Source: Nipponacmea schrenckii
Taxonomy: Eukaryota > Mollusca > Gastropoda > Lottiidae
Direction: 5' to 3'
DNA: 64,000 bases
NCBI GenBank assembly: GCA_030562195.1
Contig: JAUJPP010000011.1
Coordinates: forward strand, 5,704,001 to 5,768,000
Each line of letters begins with the position of its first letter. Position 1 is the first letter of the stretch. Both the position numbers and the translations under genes were made by a program. Below the pieces are notes generated by a model. The model ran no database searches. It saw nothing but the letters and a program-made list of their open reading frames with translations, and was not told where the DNA came from. Below are positions 39,301-48,529 of this stretch, piece by piece.

Positions 39301-40549
39301 CTACAGTAGATATCACTTGTATGATAAATATATTTATCACCCAATAAGGTATTCTACAGTAGATATCACTTGTATGATAAATATATTTATCACCCAATAA
39401 GGTATTCTACAGTAGATATCGCTTGTATGATAATATATTTATCACCCAATAAGGTATTCTACAGTAGATATCACTTGTATGATAAATATATTTATCACCC
39501 AATAAGGTATTCTACAGTAGATATCACTTGTATGATTAAATATATTTATCACCCAATAAGGTATTCTACAGTAGATATCGCTTGTATGATAAATATATTT
39601 ATCACCCAATAAGGTATTCTACAGTAGATATCACTTGTATGATTAAATATATTTATCACCCAATAAGGTATTCTACAGTAGATATCGCTTGTATGATAAA
39701 TATATTTATCACCCAATAAGGTATTCTACAGTAGATATCACTTGTATGATAAATATATTTATCACCCAATAAGATATTCTACAGTAGATATCGCTTGTAT
39801 GATAAAAAATATCCCATTATAATTTATATCTTTATAAACTAACAGTGATATTGGGTGATAAATAAAATCTCAAACTTATCGTTCTTGATATCAAAATATC
39901 ACCACTCAATGATTAGCTCATTGTTTTTTAGATAAAAATTATCACGAATTGTCAGGGCCTCAGAGTTTTGCTTTTTTAGGGACTTGTGGTGATATTATTG
40001 ATATCAAGGAGGACTTTAGATATTTGACTGGTTTATAAAATTCAATTAAGAATTCTTTTTGGACATTAACCAGTCAGTTTTATTGGACTATGTTTATTGT
40101 TTTGAATTTTCTGTGTCTAAACAAACATTATCTGTTTATATATTTCATGTCTTCTCAGTCTTTCCTATCTTACTCAGTAAAACTCAGTAAAAATCACTCA
40201 GTAATGTCTCAAACTTGTTGTTCTGTGTTCTACTTTTAAACTTATACCTTCTAGTTGTTTTCAAAATGGTAACAAATTTAAATAAATAACATTATTTTGG
40301 CACCAGTCTTGAAATATTTGTGAAATATGATTCCATTATTTTGGAGAGTCCAGAAGCTATAAAAGCTATTTGATTATTTGTAGAATTTATGAAGATGATT
40401 TTGAGAATGATGAAGAAGAGATGTTAGAGAGAGAATTAGAACAAGTTGATCCTCCCAAACAACGTACCACTACTATAATTAACCGAGGAGGCCTGGCAGC
40501 TACTACTGATGATATTTATGATTTTAACACGAAAGATCTTGGATATTGA
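11191..40549 (+). CDS. PPP2R3A: PP2A regulatory subunit B'' (PR130/PR72-type), whole gene span
   Basis: B'' subunits bind the PP2A A/C core enzyme and direct it to substrates in a calcium-sensitive way. Thirteen coding exons (listed separately) join to 2757 nt, 918 residues plus stop, with every junction in phase. Recognition rests on the B'' core: NIPRFFFP (residues 453-460), [26 protein letters not shown], the [11 protein letters not shown] block, a first EF-hand loop [12 protein letters not shown] (665-676), a canonical second EF loop [12 protein letters not shown] (738-749) and [15 protein letters not shown]. The N-terminus (RAIHSC, VHYGFC, PIPNF) aligns with the start of human PR130, so this is the long isoform. 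Human PR130 is about 1150 residues; the middle is shorter here. The start at 11191 is the first ATG after an in-frame TAA 12 nt upstream; the Met at residue 6 is an alternative. Exons were predicted by eye. Confidence 0.93.
13233..13556. repeat. 32-bp tandem array, about 10 copies
   Basis: The unit TTTTGTATGAATTGTGCTAT plus AGATAATTTATA repeats with a 32-bp period. Two units carry TCAT in place of GCT. Lies in PPP2R3A intron 1. Confidence 0.95.
13724..13990. repeat. ATTC-type microsatellite, interrupted
   Basis: Runs of CATT/ATTC are separated by short insertions such as AAACTCTTTCTTT. A second ATTC tract lies at the other end of the same intron. Confidence 0.9.
14806..14945 (+). repeat. SINE 3' tail, three short copies
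   Basis: The motif AAGGTGCAGAAGAGTAGGA, followed by CGTAAAACTCCATTTCATT-like sequence, occurs three times in a row. It is the same 3' end as the fuller SINE at about 49345-49665. Confidence 0.75.
15062..15155. repeat. 48-bp perfect tandem duplication
   Basis: The segment beginning TGTACTGTAACCACCTAGAA occurs twice in succession, essentially identical. Confidence 0.9.
16132..16600. repeat. Two 40-bp arrays in inverted orientation (large palindrome)
   Basis: From about 16132 to 16418 the unit AACTTCATCTTATACATCTT plus CACAATGTCAAGTTATTACA repeats about seven times. From about 16421 the complement (GAAGATGTATAAGATGAAGT...) repeats about five times. The transcript could fold into a hairpin with an arm of about 180 bp. 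Lies in PPP2R3A intron 1. Confidence 0.9.
17215..18290. repeat. Degenerate tandem array, about 34 bp, roughly 30 units
   Basis: The consensus is GGAAATATGGAAATATTAAG plus ATGACTTATATCTA. Units vary in length because the inner GGAAATAT block is itself duplicated or lost. Lies in PPP2R3A intron 1. Confidence 0.9.
18300..19184. other. Unremarkable AT-rich intron sequence
   Basis: No exon, repeat family or RNA gene was recognised. Confidence 0.5.
19185..19370. repeat. ATTC/TTCATTCA microsatellite
   Basis: Dense CATT runs generate an 88-codon frame rich in Ser/Phe/His/Ile that is low-complexity, not a gene. Confidence 0.9.
19555..19765 (+). mobile_element. SINE fragment in PPP2R3A intron 1, next to exon 2
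   Basis: It shares GGGACAATAAACCAAGG, a CTACAGGCTGTGCATGTTAA block and AGAGTAGGCTAATGCTCTGG with the copies at 20905, 49345, 50075 and 59645. It ends only about 35 bp before the exon 2 acceptor. Confidence 0.7.
19799..20146 (+). CDS. PPP2R3A: PPP2R3A coding exon 2
   Basis: It starts after TATTTCAG in phase 0 and ends before GTAATT in phase 0, giving 116 residues. It begins with a charged, Lys/Asp-rich segment and then the B'' signature [10 protein letters not shown] with the helix [18 protein letters not shown], matching INIPRFYFPEG of human PR130. Confidence 0.93.
20147..21601 (+). other. PPP2R3A: PPP2R3A intron 2
   Basis: It contains plus-strand SINE tail pieces (about 20240-20300), a reverse-oriented tail (about 20475-20535), a longer SINE piece at 20905-21110 and a dispersed fragment at about 21405-21515 matching 215-365. 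No exon was recognised. Confidence 0.7.
20905..21110 (+). mobile_element. SINE copy in PPP2R3A intron 2
   Basis: GGATGGGACAATAAACC, GGCCCTGTGTGCTACAGGTT and a TAGACTAATGCTTCAG block match the SINE body. The 3' end AACTCCATTCAATTCATT is degenerate. Confidence 0.7.
21602..21705 (+). CDS. PPP2R3A: PPP2R3A coding exon 3
   Basis: Acceptor TTTGTAG, donor GG|GTGGGT (phase 2). It encodes [20 protein letters not shown] and on to FSTMWR, aligning with the VCGCPLYWKAPMFRAAGGEK block of human B''. Confidence 0.95.
21835..22100. repeat. AAGGATAACCTT-type degenerate short repeat
   Basis: Units of 12 to 18 bp such as AACAAGGATAACCTTAAC recur with frequent substitutions. Confidence 0.85.
23560..24905. repeat. 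127-bp tandem array, about 11 copies
   Basis: The period is 127 bp, with landmark TTGACCAAGTTTAAGTTAGA recurring at 23641, 23768 and 23895. Each unit contains GGTAAGTCTAACTGATGAAT. This part resembles the interior of the MITE that follows at 24953, so the array may have grown from a MITE fragment. Confidence 0.95.
24953..25268. mobile_element. Small TIR element (MITE), copy 1
   Basis: The left end GATAATAGGTCTTAGAATGA and the right end TCATGCTAAGATCTATTATC are inverted repeats. The interior has ATTCATCAGT near one end and its complement near the other. It is the same family as 41249-41579; fragments lie near 35295-35400, 51840-51910, 58995-59115 and 63620-63690. Confidence 0.75.
25683..25780. 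repeat. Dispersed repeat, copy 1
   Basis: The block with TCATTGTTGTGCCTTGACTA and GTCATAGTGTCACATGACAA recurs nearly unchanged at 35782-35876. TGTCATAGTGTCACATGACA contains a short inverted repeat. Confidence 0.8.
26840..26880. repeat. C/G hairpin
   Basis: ATTCCCCCC, a five-base loop and GGGGGGAAT form a perfect 9-bp stem, with a second C-run just upstream. It is the most GC-biased spot of this intron. Confidence 0.7.
27434..28926. mobile_element. Candidate transposon with internal direct duplication
   Basis: GCGTGGCAA at the left and TTGCCACGC at the right are inverted. Inside, a segment of about 130 bp (ATCACTTCC, TTTGGGCGTGGGGACTTCCG) occurs twice about 600 bp apart, at about 27670-27790 and 28270-28390, with moderate divergence. 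No transposase frame is seen. The boundaries are tentative because no target duplication was confirmed. Confidence 0.5.
29130..29695. repeat. CTAACTCCTAGGTTTTGTAC short repeat in two clusters
   Basis: Twenty-bp units cluster at about 29135-29245 and again at about 29585-29690, separated by about 340 bp of other sequence. Confidence 0.85.
29746..30117 (+). repeat. PPP2R3A: 59-bp array carrying six copies of the exon 4 splice acceptor
   Basis: Each 59-bp unit contains TATTTTACAG and then GGTTGTTAAAG, i.e. the branch/pyrimidine side, AG and first coding bases of exon 4. Decoy acceptors end at 29760, 29819, 29878, 29937, 29996 and 30055; the authentic one ends at 30115. Use of a decoy would add 59n nt and break the frame for most n. 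Confidence 0.95.
30116..30245 (+). CDS. PPP2R3A: PPP2R3A coding exon 4
   Basis: It begins GG|G GTT GTT AAA and ends TTAATACAG|GTAAGG in phase 0. It encodes [20 protein letters not shown] and on to [10 protein letters not shown], matching human B'' (DDASKF...DFIPLLQ). Both of its borders are the seeds of tandem arrays. Confidence 0.93.
30226..31408 (+). repeat. PPP2R3A: 28-bp array carrying about 40 copies of the exon 4 donor
   Basis: The unit is AAACCATTAATACAGGTAAG plus GTTTCTTT. The first unit is the real exon 4 end and 5' splice site. Subsequent units keep CAG|GTAAGG or carry GTAGTG or GTATTG. Extension to any decoy reads GTA AGG TTT CTT TAA, a stop. A higher-order pattern (blocks of about 370 bp) is visible, e.g. 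30560-30780 resembles 31010-31240. Confidence 0.95.
31720..31794 (+). CDS. PPP2R3A: PPP2R3A coding exon 5
   Basis: Phase 0 to 0, 25 residues: [20 protein letters not shown] and RYVTT. Almost identical to the human block [20 protein letters not shown]. Confidence 0.97.
32067..32153 (+). CDS. PPP2R3A: PPP2R3A coding exon 6
   Basis: Phase 0 to 0, 29 residues, [20 protein letters not shown] and ELRRSNFLQ, matching RIFYTVNRSWSGKITSTEIR of human PR130. Confidence 0.97.
32187..33440. repeat. 51-bp tandem array in PPP2R3A intron 6, about 24 copies
   Basis: The unit is TATTGAGCACTATTATTACA plus GTTGTATTTCTATATCGCTC and TACAATTGATG. As 51 is divisible by three, frames stay open on both strands (204 and 161 codons); these are not genes. 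The units carry TTTAACAG or ATTACAG, resembling splice acceptors. A single unit with the same left flank lies in EIF2A intron 2 (about 49848-49935). Confidence 0.95.
33471..33627 (+). CDS. PPP2R3A: PPP2R3A coding exon 7 (first EF-hand)
   Basis: It encodes [20 protein letters not shown], the [11 protein letters not shown] block and the calcium-loop candidate [12 protein letters not shown]. Ends phase 1 at CAT G|GTAAGC. Confidence 0.97.
33983..34150. repeat. Near-perfect 168-bp palindrome
   Basis: Arms of about 80 bp start GATAAACACTTTCTGTTTTA and pair with the complement ending at 34150. A few mismatches occur, and the centre (GACCGCTTGCGGTC) is itself palindromic. A wider inverted pair, AATTGTACCACAAAT near 34154 and its complement near 34435, suggests a nested hairpin element. 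Lies in PPP2R3A intron 7. Confidence 0.9.
34603..34651 (+). CDS. PPP2R3A: PPP2R3A coding exon 8
   Basis: Short exon, phase 1 to 2: [17 protein letters not shown], matching [16 protein letters not shown] in human B''. Confidence 0.96.
34794..35292. mobile_element. PIF/Harbinger-like MITE nested in a MITE fragment
   Basis: The ends are GGCCATCTA and TAGATGGCC, continuing as GGTTCTCAGATAC and GTATCTGAGAACC a few bases further in. Three-bp direct repeats TTA flank it (34791-34793 and 35293-35295), typical of PIF/Harbinger. The outside flanks are the two sides of the MITE motif GTCTTA...TGAACATAC, so it inserted into a copy of the 41249 family. A 95-codon frame inside has no recognisable similarity. 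Confidence 0.75.
35782..35876. repeat. Dispersed repeat, copy 2
   Basis: Matches 25683-25780, including GTCATAGTGTCACATGACAA and AGCGTAACTGGTTCATT. Lies in PPP2R3A intron 8. Confidence 0.8.
36064..36150 (+). CDS. PPP2R3A: PPP2R3A coding exon 9
   Basis: Phase 2 to 2: [20 protein letters not shown] and EEDKKHPT, matching EGRMSYADFVWFLISEEDKR of human B''. Confidence 0.96.
36446..36590 (+). CDS. PPP2R3A: PPP2R3A coding exon 10 (second EF-hand)
   Basis: Phase 2 to 0. It contains [20 protein letters not shown], a canonical EF-hand loop with Asp at positions 1, 3 and 5, Ile at 8 and Glu at 12, followed by [20 protein letters not shown]. Confidence 0.98.
36885..37034 (+). CDS. PPP2R3A: PPP2R3A coding exon 11
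   Basis: Phase 0 to 0, 50 residues from [20 protein letters not shown] through [20 protein letters not shown] to ANLR. Confidence 0.98.
37406..37515 (+). CDS. PPP2R3A: PPP2R3A coding exon 12
   Basis: Phase 0 to 2: [20 protein letters not shown] and [16 protein letters not shown], matching [20 protein letters not shown] of human B''. Confidence 0.98.
37516..40383 (+). other. PPP2R3A: PPP2R3A intron 12
   Basis: About 37520-38290 has no recognised feature; 38290-39805 is the 53-bp array; 39810-40383 is AT-rich with no exon before the last one. Confidence 0.7.
38290..39805. repeat. 53-bp tandem array, sharper toward its right end
   Basis: The unit CACCCAATAAGGTATTCTAC plus AGTAGATATCACTTGTATGA and TAAATATATTTAT repeats with a 53-bp period. 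Units left of about 38900 are degenerate and widely spaced. From 39000 on they are near-identical, the gradient expected if homogenisation acts on one side. Confidence 0.95.
40384..40549 (+). CDS. PPP2R3A: PPP2R3A last coding exon 13
   Basis: Acceptor TTTGTAG, phase 2. It encodes an acidic stretch ([20 protein letters not shown]) and the C-terminus [11 protein letters not shown], then TGA at 40547-40549. The tail is lineage-specific compared with human. Confidence 0.93.
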
Positions 40550-40600
40550 TGATACGTTATTATTAGACTTACTTCATTCATACTGAGGCTACAATATACA

Positions 40601-40936
40601 ACATACAATATTATACATTCAGTAGATAAAACTGAGTTCTGTCAATTTAAAAAACCAAATACTAAAGGCCCCCGCACACGAAGAGAATATAGCGCGCGTA
40701 AGATACAATATATCTGAATTAAGATGAGTAGTCGATCAGTTTTACTGGTTCCGACAAGATTGCCCAACTGAATAGAGTCAAACCATGTGTTAATTGTATA
40801 TGTGAATTAAGTTTACACTGGATATCAAAGGTTTATTATCACATATAATATTAAAATGCTTCAATGCATGTTAGTATTTGGTTTTTAAATTAACAGAACT
40901 AAGTTTTATCTACTGACGGTATAATATTGTATGTTA
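40601..40936. mobile_element. Inverted-repeat element just after the PPP2R3A stop codon
   Basis: A left arm of about 65 bp (AACATACAATATTATACATT...CCAAATACTAA, 40601-40665) pairs with a right arm at 40871-40936, with few mismatches and a spacer of about 205 bp. It probably lies in the 3' UTR, so the mRNA could fold into a long hairpin. Confidence 0.8.
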
Positions 40937-40949
40937 TTATAACGTATTG

Positions 40950-41248
40950 GAAAAGCCAATATAAACGTTGTATGTTATAAAGTCTTTCTAAATGTGTTAC
41001 TCACAGATCCATGTAGTAGCTTTTATTATAAATTACATAAATCACTATTTTCACACTACATATGACATTATCACAATAAAATAAAACAAACAATAATCAC
41101 AACGAAAAATCAAAATCACGCTTCCACCATACTTAATATTTATTTGATATTATTTATTTTCTTAATGAAGTAATTGATTTATTCATATATTTATACCTAT
41201 TCAACATCATTATGATCACAAATTATCAATTTTGTCACGAATTTATTG
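40950..41248. other. Probable 3' UTR/intergenic AT-rich sequence
   Basis: Contains AATAAA at about 41086-41092, a possible polyadenylation signal for PPP2R3A, among other AT-rich sequence. Confidence 0.3.
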
Positions 41249-41579
41249 TTAAAGGGATAATAGGTCTTAACATGAACATAAAATTTTAGTTCTCAAGAAT
41301 GGTTAATATGAGTATATATTCATCAGTGAACTAACCTAGTGTCATAAAGTAACAGAATACCTTAAAATCTGAAAAACTCATAAAAGTAAGTCATTTTTGA
41401 TTAAACGTTTTTAAATAATCAAATGCATCTTTAAGGATAATTACTTAGTTTTTTCAATATTTATTTATTTGTTTATGTTATTTATGGCAGCAGGTATATT
41501 ATTTATGAATAGAGCTCCGATTGACTAAGTTTAATATTTTCAAATTGTATGTTTATTCTAAGACCTATTATCCCTTTAA
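41249..41579. mobile_element. MITE with 17-bp perfect TIRs and TTAA flanks
   Basis: AGGGATAATAGGTCTTA (41253-41269) and its exact complement (41559-41575) are flanked by TTAA on both sides. There is no coding sequence. This is the cleanest member of a family with pieces at 24953, 35295, 51840, 58995 and 63620. TTAA again points to a piggyBac-like mobiliser, but the TIR differs from the 1309 element. Confidence 0.8.
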
Positions 41580-44500
41580 TTCAAGGTAGGAAATCTCCCT
41601 AATTAATATTCATAATTTAACATAATTATGGTAATGTATGCGCATTTTTTTATTCTAACCATAAACTGAATTCAGTTATTTGTTATAGCTTACTGGCTTC
41701 AAAATTAAATATATGGTATATTAATAGAATTTCTTCATGGTTTCACTGTTATGTACTACTTAATATTCGTCATTTCACATGATAATGATAATATATGCGC
41801 ATTTTTAATTAACATGCATATGTCCTAGTCTTGATTTACCTAAATAAACTAATGCATTTGTTTATATTTGTATAAATATGTATGCATAATAACATAATAT
41901 ATCCTTATATTTGTTGATTATTTTTGTTAAAAAAGGTAAATATTAAATATACAAGTATAAGTTTAAGATCTGCCTTGTAAGTTATAATAGTCCATAAAAC
42001 TTTCCGTCCAATTTCAAAATTAAATATTGAGATATATTAAAGTTATTTATGTTATGTTATGTACTATAATTTTATTCTGTGAAATGATTGATTTTTATAT
42101 TAATGCATTGCCAGCAACTTACCTTAACTTGCATTTTAGTTAACTAGTAGATAATAACAATAACAATTGTTGATTTTTTAAAAAATAATTTAAAGAATAT
42201 TAAAGATCAAGCACTTTAATAAATACCATTAAAACTTTCGCATTTTATAACTCAATAATAGATAACAGGATTCTTTAATATAAACTAGTAACAATTACTT
42301 TAATATATAACTGGGCAACATAATTATATGATAAATGATTTATATATTCAATGCACTTTCTAAGACTTCACAATTATTTAATATATTAATTAACAGGATA
42401 CAATTATATAGATAACAATTACTTTAATAAATAACTCAACACAATTATATAGATAACAATTACTTTAATAAATAACTTGCAACATAACATTGTTTGATAA
42501 AGATAAAAATGCCTTTTGTGGAAACGTCACAAGTTATTTATTAAAGTAAACATTATCCATATAAAAGTATTGAATATTGACGTCAAGGAGTTTTCAAATC
42601 AAATGAAAACTGATAAAGTAGATAATATGTAGGTTTTTGTTAAGTATAAAGATTACTGCAACTATATTGTATTTATACTATTTATTTCAAGATTATGAAT
42701 ACTGAATCATTTTATTGTGTTCCTTTATCTAATGTTATCTCGACACCTAAAGTTCACCTGAGGATTAGTGAAATATTGTTTAAGATTAAGATGTCCAAAT
42801 TGTTATAACTGTTATATCTATTTCATTAATTTTAATTAATTAATTAATGAACTATGTAGGTACAAATTAGTAAAGTGAATCAGATATTTCTTGTAGTAAC
42901 TATTATAAAGAGATACTGAGTTGTCTTACTAAATTTTAGAGTAATATCAGGTGTTACTGTAAAGGGAATCGTGCCCTTCCTTGTTATACAAATTGTATAT
43001 CATTGGTGACTGCCAGACAAAAACACCAAAAAAACTGTTTGGTAAAAACATTGTTAAACAATTTTGGTTACAGCTAAACATGGTTTTATTACGTGACAAT
43101 TTAAACCTAGATCAAGAATTTGAGTTCTCTTACCTCTTCACTTATTAACTTATATTAGGTGTTATAAGAGATATTCTCCTATAGAAGCACTGGCCTAGGT
43201 CACAAATAACTTGTATTGTAGTATAAAGTAACCAAGTGTGTGTACTTAACATTTTTGTATATTATTTTCATATTTTGTATATTAATTTCATTATTTGTAT
43301 ATTCCTCTTAATTTATTTTTCACTTTTTTGTCACTGGTTTTTATTAAATGTATATATGTAAAGTGTATAAGATTTATTTTAAAAGATACCTACAGTGCTA
43401 CCATCTATGGTTCAATATCAACTGAATCTCCTAGCAGTTTGTAAGTCAAAATTACACAGATATTTCTCAAATTTATCACCAAGATTATCTGTGCATTAAA
43501 TCAAACTGTATAGTTTCTGTGAACATCTTTTGAAATATATCACAAAAAATGAAATGTTGCTTATTGTCATGGTATATGTAACTTCATTGGCTAGAATATA
43601 CAGCCTTATTCTTAAAGACTTAACTTACGATGAATTTAATGTTCCAGTCATCTGATTGGTCAATCACTAAAATTGGTTTTAGATTTAGTTTTATTATCCA
43701 ATCAGATTACTGTATTTCTTGAGAGCTGGATTATATTCAAGTAAGCTTTCAGGAATAAGGCCCCAGAACACATTGAATTGTAATCAAATTTTCATGAAAT
43801 TCAAAAATTTAACTTGATTAGCCTAAACTGAAATTAGGTGTGAAAATTGCTGATTAAAATTTTAAGAACTGAAAATCGAGTTTGAAGAAATGTGTGATTT
43901 CTTATTGTGAGTTTAATTATACTTAGTTTGAGTGATTGTCCAATTTATTGTTTAGGTAGGATGGGTAGTAGGAAGAAGTTATTAAACATGATAGAAGTCT
44001 GATTAATACACAACAAATTTCTACTTAACACACCTCAAGAACAACAATAAACTGGTCTAGTTTGTGGTTTATATCATACCAGATGTTCATGAATATCTGA
44101 ATATATAGAATTATTTGTTTATTATTGTATATTGTTATAAATAGAGAAAGGAATTGTGAAATAAAATTGTTTCAATTTGTTAATCTGGATTATTTCCCTT
44201 GTTTTTTTTCTTTCTCCATTCTATGTTTATTCTAATGGTTAACATCATGGTGTATAATTAATATTATACCAATATGTAAATAGGTGGTTAGTGGTGGACT
44301 ATCATTGTGGGGACACCTTAGAAACCTGTTTAAAAAGGTTCATGCTGTGATACATATTGATTGATTCAATCAACAGGATTGAATGGAAAATAACTTTACC
44401 TTTGTTCTCTGACAAAATTGAATTACCAGTTTTTTATGCTAAGTTGTTTTTTTATTTGGGTTGTCTATGTAGCCTTAATGAACACTGATCCAGCAAAACA

Positions 44501-44695
44501 GATAATGACCTGAACATGCTTCAAAACTGCCTTGTGGGAGTGATGGATACTGATAACTTACTTGACAATCTTTTTCACAGTGACAAAATATTAAGTTCAG
44601 CTTTAAGTAAAATTCTATGCCTATTAAAATTAAAGGATAATGCAACAGCATTTGTCAAGTGAAAAAAAGAAACAACTATATTCTATTTAATTATG
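41580..44695. other. Intergenic AT-rich region, no gene found
   Basis: About 42400-42560 contains ATTACTTTAATAAATAAC-type short repeats that reappear inverted at about 45420-45610. About 43620-43780 holds a dispersed sequence with TCATCTGATTGGTCAATCAC and CCAATCAGATTACTG in inverted relation, related to pieces at 34390-34500 and 62985-63045. No coding similarity was seen. Confidence 0.5.
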
Positions 44696-44699
44696 TGTA

Positions 44700-44900
44700 C
44701 CCAATTACAGCTTGGTGGACTGGAACTGTGAGTGAAGACTTTCACACTCCAGTTCAGATTCAAACTCCGGTCCGACATTTCAACGTTTCCATGCAGATGA
44801 TGTCATGACGTACGGAACCAATGCTTTAACCGCTGTGCTTTAGAATCCCACAAATACAGCCTGTAGGACACAGAGCCTAAGTAAGTTGACCAACCCATAA
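44700..44900 (-). mobile_element. SINE-related copy, minus orientation
   Basis: GCTTGGTGGACTGGAACTGT at about 44711 resembles the 320-340 fragment. TACAGCCTGTAGGACACAGA is the complement of the SINE body block CTGTGTGCTACAGGCTG. The extent is approximate. Confidence 0.5.
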
Positions 44901-46596
44901 AGTAGATGCTTACATCCCAGATTAAATTAGATCCAATAATTTAAGCCAATAACCAGTTTACCTTCTATGCATGGATTCACTCCTGGTCAAGAAGTATAAC
45001 AGTATAGCATTTTAACAGGTACACATATCAACAGCATGATATACATAGATGTGGGCAATAGAAGTCAACAACTAAAACCTTTTTATAGACAATCATTTAT
45101 TCTCACAGACTGTGATATAAATAAAACATACATCAAGTAACATAACAATTTTCCCTTCAACCAAAATCGGACACCAGTCATCTTCCATCTGGGTTTCCTT
45201 CACATAAAAAATTACGCTTAAAAATATTCTATTTTGGAATAAAACCATTCTGCTGCATTGTTTGTAAGTATATTTCAGACTGGTAGCCATTGAACATTAT
45301 ATTATTTACTGTTAGACCTGGTAGGTAATATAGATTCTTCAATGATAAACAACATTCATTTCTTTAAGCCTATGTTAAATGGCAGACAATGTACAGGTTT
45401 AAATAAGTAGGCACAATTAAATAACTTGCAACGTTGTGATGAAGGCAGTTTTAGCTTTATCAAACAATGATATATTGCAACTTCTTTACTTGAATTATTG
45501 TTATCCATATAGATATGTCCAGTTATTAAAGTAATTGTTATCTATATAATTGTTTCTTGTTATTTATTAAAGTAATTGTTATCTATATAATTGTTTCTTG
45601 TTATTTAATAAAGTACAATGTGGCATGTAACATAGGCTTACAATATAACATAGAATTAGATCAGGTAAGGGCTGACAATCTGGTACTAACGAATCAACGC
45701 TTACTGAAGTCTTGAAGGAAGTGTTTTTTCTTGTTTAAAGAGTAGATTTCGATGTTTATAATACACATACATAGTTAACATTAGAGTGGAACTAGACAGT
45801 TAGGCCATGTAAGACAAGAAAATTGAAATTTCTTCAAGACTTCAGAACTAATAAAATTTCTTGTTAAGTTTTCGAAGGTTTAATTTGAACACCCAGTAGG
45901 CTGGTTTTCAGCTTTCCAAACATTTCAGAAAGATGAAAGCCAGGTCTAGTTGGTAATACTAATAACTTATTCTGGACACTCATTACAATTATGCCTAACA
46001 GTAAAATAATATTAACATATAAACTAAGTTATGACCTGCAACTCAGACATAATTTTATTAGAATAAATACAGACTTCAGATACTATGGCTACTCCAACAC
46101 AAGTCAAGTTATCCACCAGAAAACACATGAAACTAAACCTATCTAAAGCTGTATTCTAATCAGACTGATATTTTAATAGGAAAACTAATGATACATTGAC
46201 AAGATGTACACTTGAAATTAAAAATAAAAATCTTGACTTCAATCATACAAGAAACGTTATCCTGGAACCGGATATAAATAACTTGATATTTACAATAACG
46301 TTCCTAAGTTACAATGAGCAAAAAATTGGTACAATGGTCAAAGGGGAAGAACACCATAATTTAAGTATGATTTCGAAGACTTTAAAGGCAATCTTAGATA
46401 ACCCTTTGATCATTGTGCCTGTTTTTTTTTCATTTTGAAATAATAATTTGATAACAATTTGTGCACTGTCCATCATATACACATTAAATGTCTGAAATTG
46501 ATAGCGAATATTCCGTTAAACCTGGGTCATTAATCCAAGGACGTCAACCAGCCAATATATGAGGAGAGAATGAAGATGATTCAGGAGTCAGTGAGT
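44901..46596 (-). other. Region downstream of SERP1, probable 3' UTR plus intergenic
   Basis: No coding similarity was seen. Short repeats of the TTATTAAAGTAATTGTTATC type lie at 45510-45620. The SERP1 3' UTR should extend leftward from 46596, but its end could not be fixed. Confidence 0.4.
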
Positions 46597-48132
<1,536 letters not shown>

Positions 48133-48510
48133 TTTGAAATTTAGAACGTTTTGGCAATTTTTTTCTAGAAACGTTGTTTTAATCAGTCGGTCTGTTCAAG
48201 TTTTGATCAATTTGAACCCAAAACCTACAAGCCGGGGTTGACGTTAATCACTACGCTAGTTGCTAAAAATAGTTGTACCGTTATTACTTCTCAAAATGAA
48301 TACAATATTGACTTTCTCGGTTAAATAATAACAGTAATATCTCATATGTTCAGAATTAGGGTACAAAATCTTATATTTCAATCTGGGATTAGGAATTATT
48401 ATAAGAACTATTTCTTGTAGTAAAATGATATTCCATATTCTAACTGTAAGTCGGTTTTGTGACGTGTCCTGTTTTTTCTCGTGATATTTGACGAGAACAG
48501 ATTTTCCAAG
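48133..48510. promoter_or_regulatory. Shared SERP1/EIF2A divergent promoter
   Basis: The 378 bp between opposite start codons must hold both 5' UTRs and promoters. TGACGTGT at 48460-48467 fits the UPRE/XBP1-ATF6 core, and TGACGTTA at 48239-48246 is CRE-like. CAAGATGGCG at 48507-48516, over the EIF2A start codon, fits a YY1 element. There is no obvious TATA box or CpG richness. The factor assignments are motif-level inference. Confidence 0.65.
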
Positions 48511-48529
48511 ATGGCGCTGCCCATTACAC
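48511..48529 (+). CDS. EIF2A: EIF2A coding exon 1
   Basis: ATGGCGCTGCCCATTACAC followed by GTGAGA (phase 1) encodes MALPIT and joins to LRSSEGL, mirroring human MAPSTPLLTVRGSEGL. The start codon is embedded in CAAGATGGCG. Confidence 0.88.
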
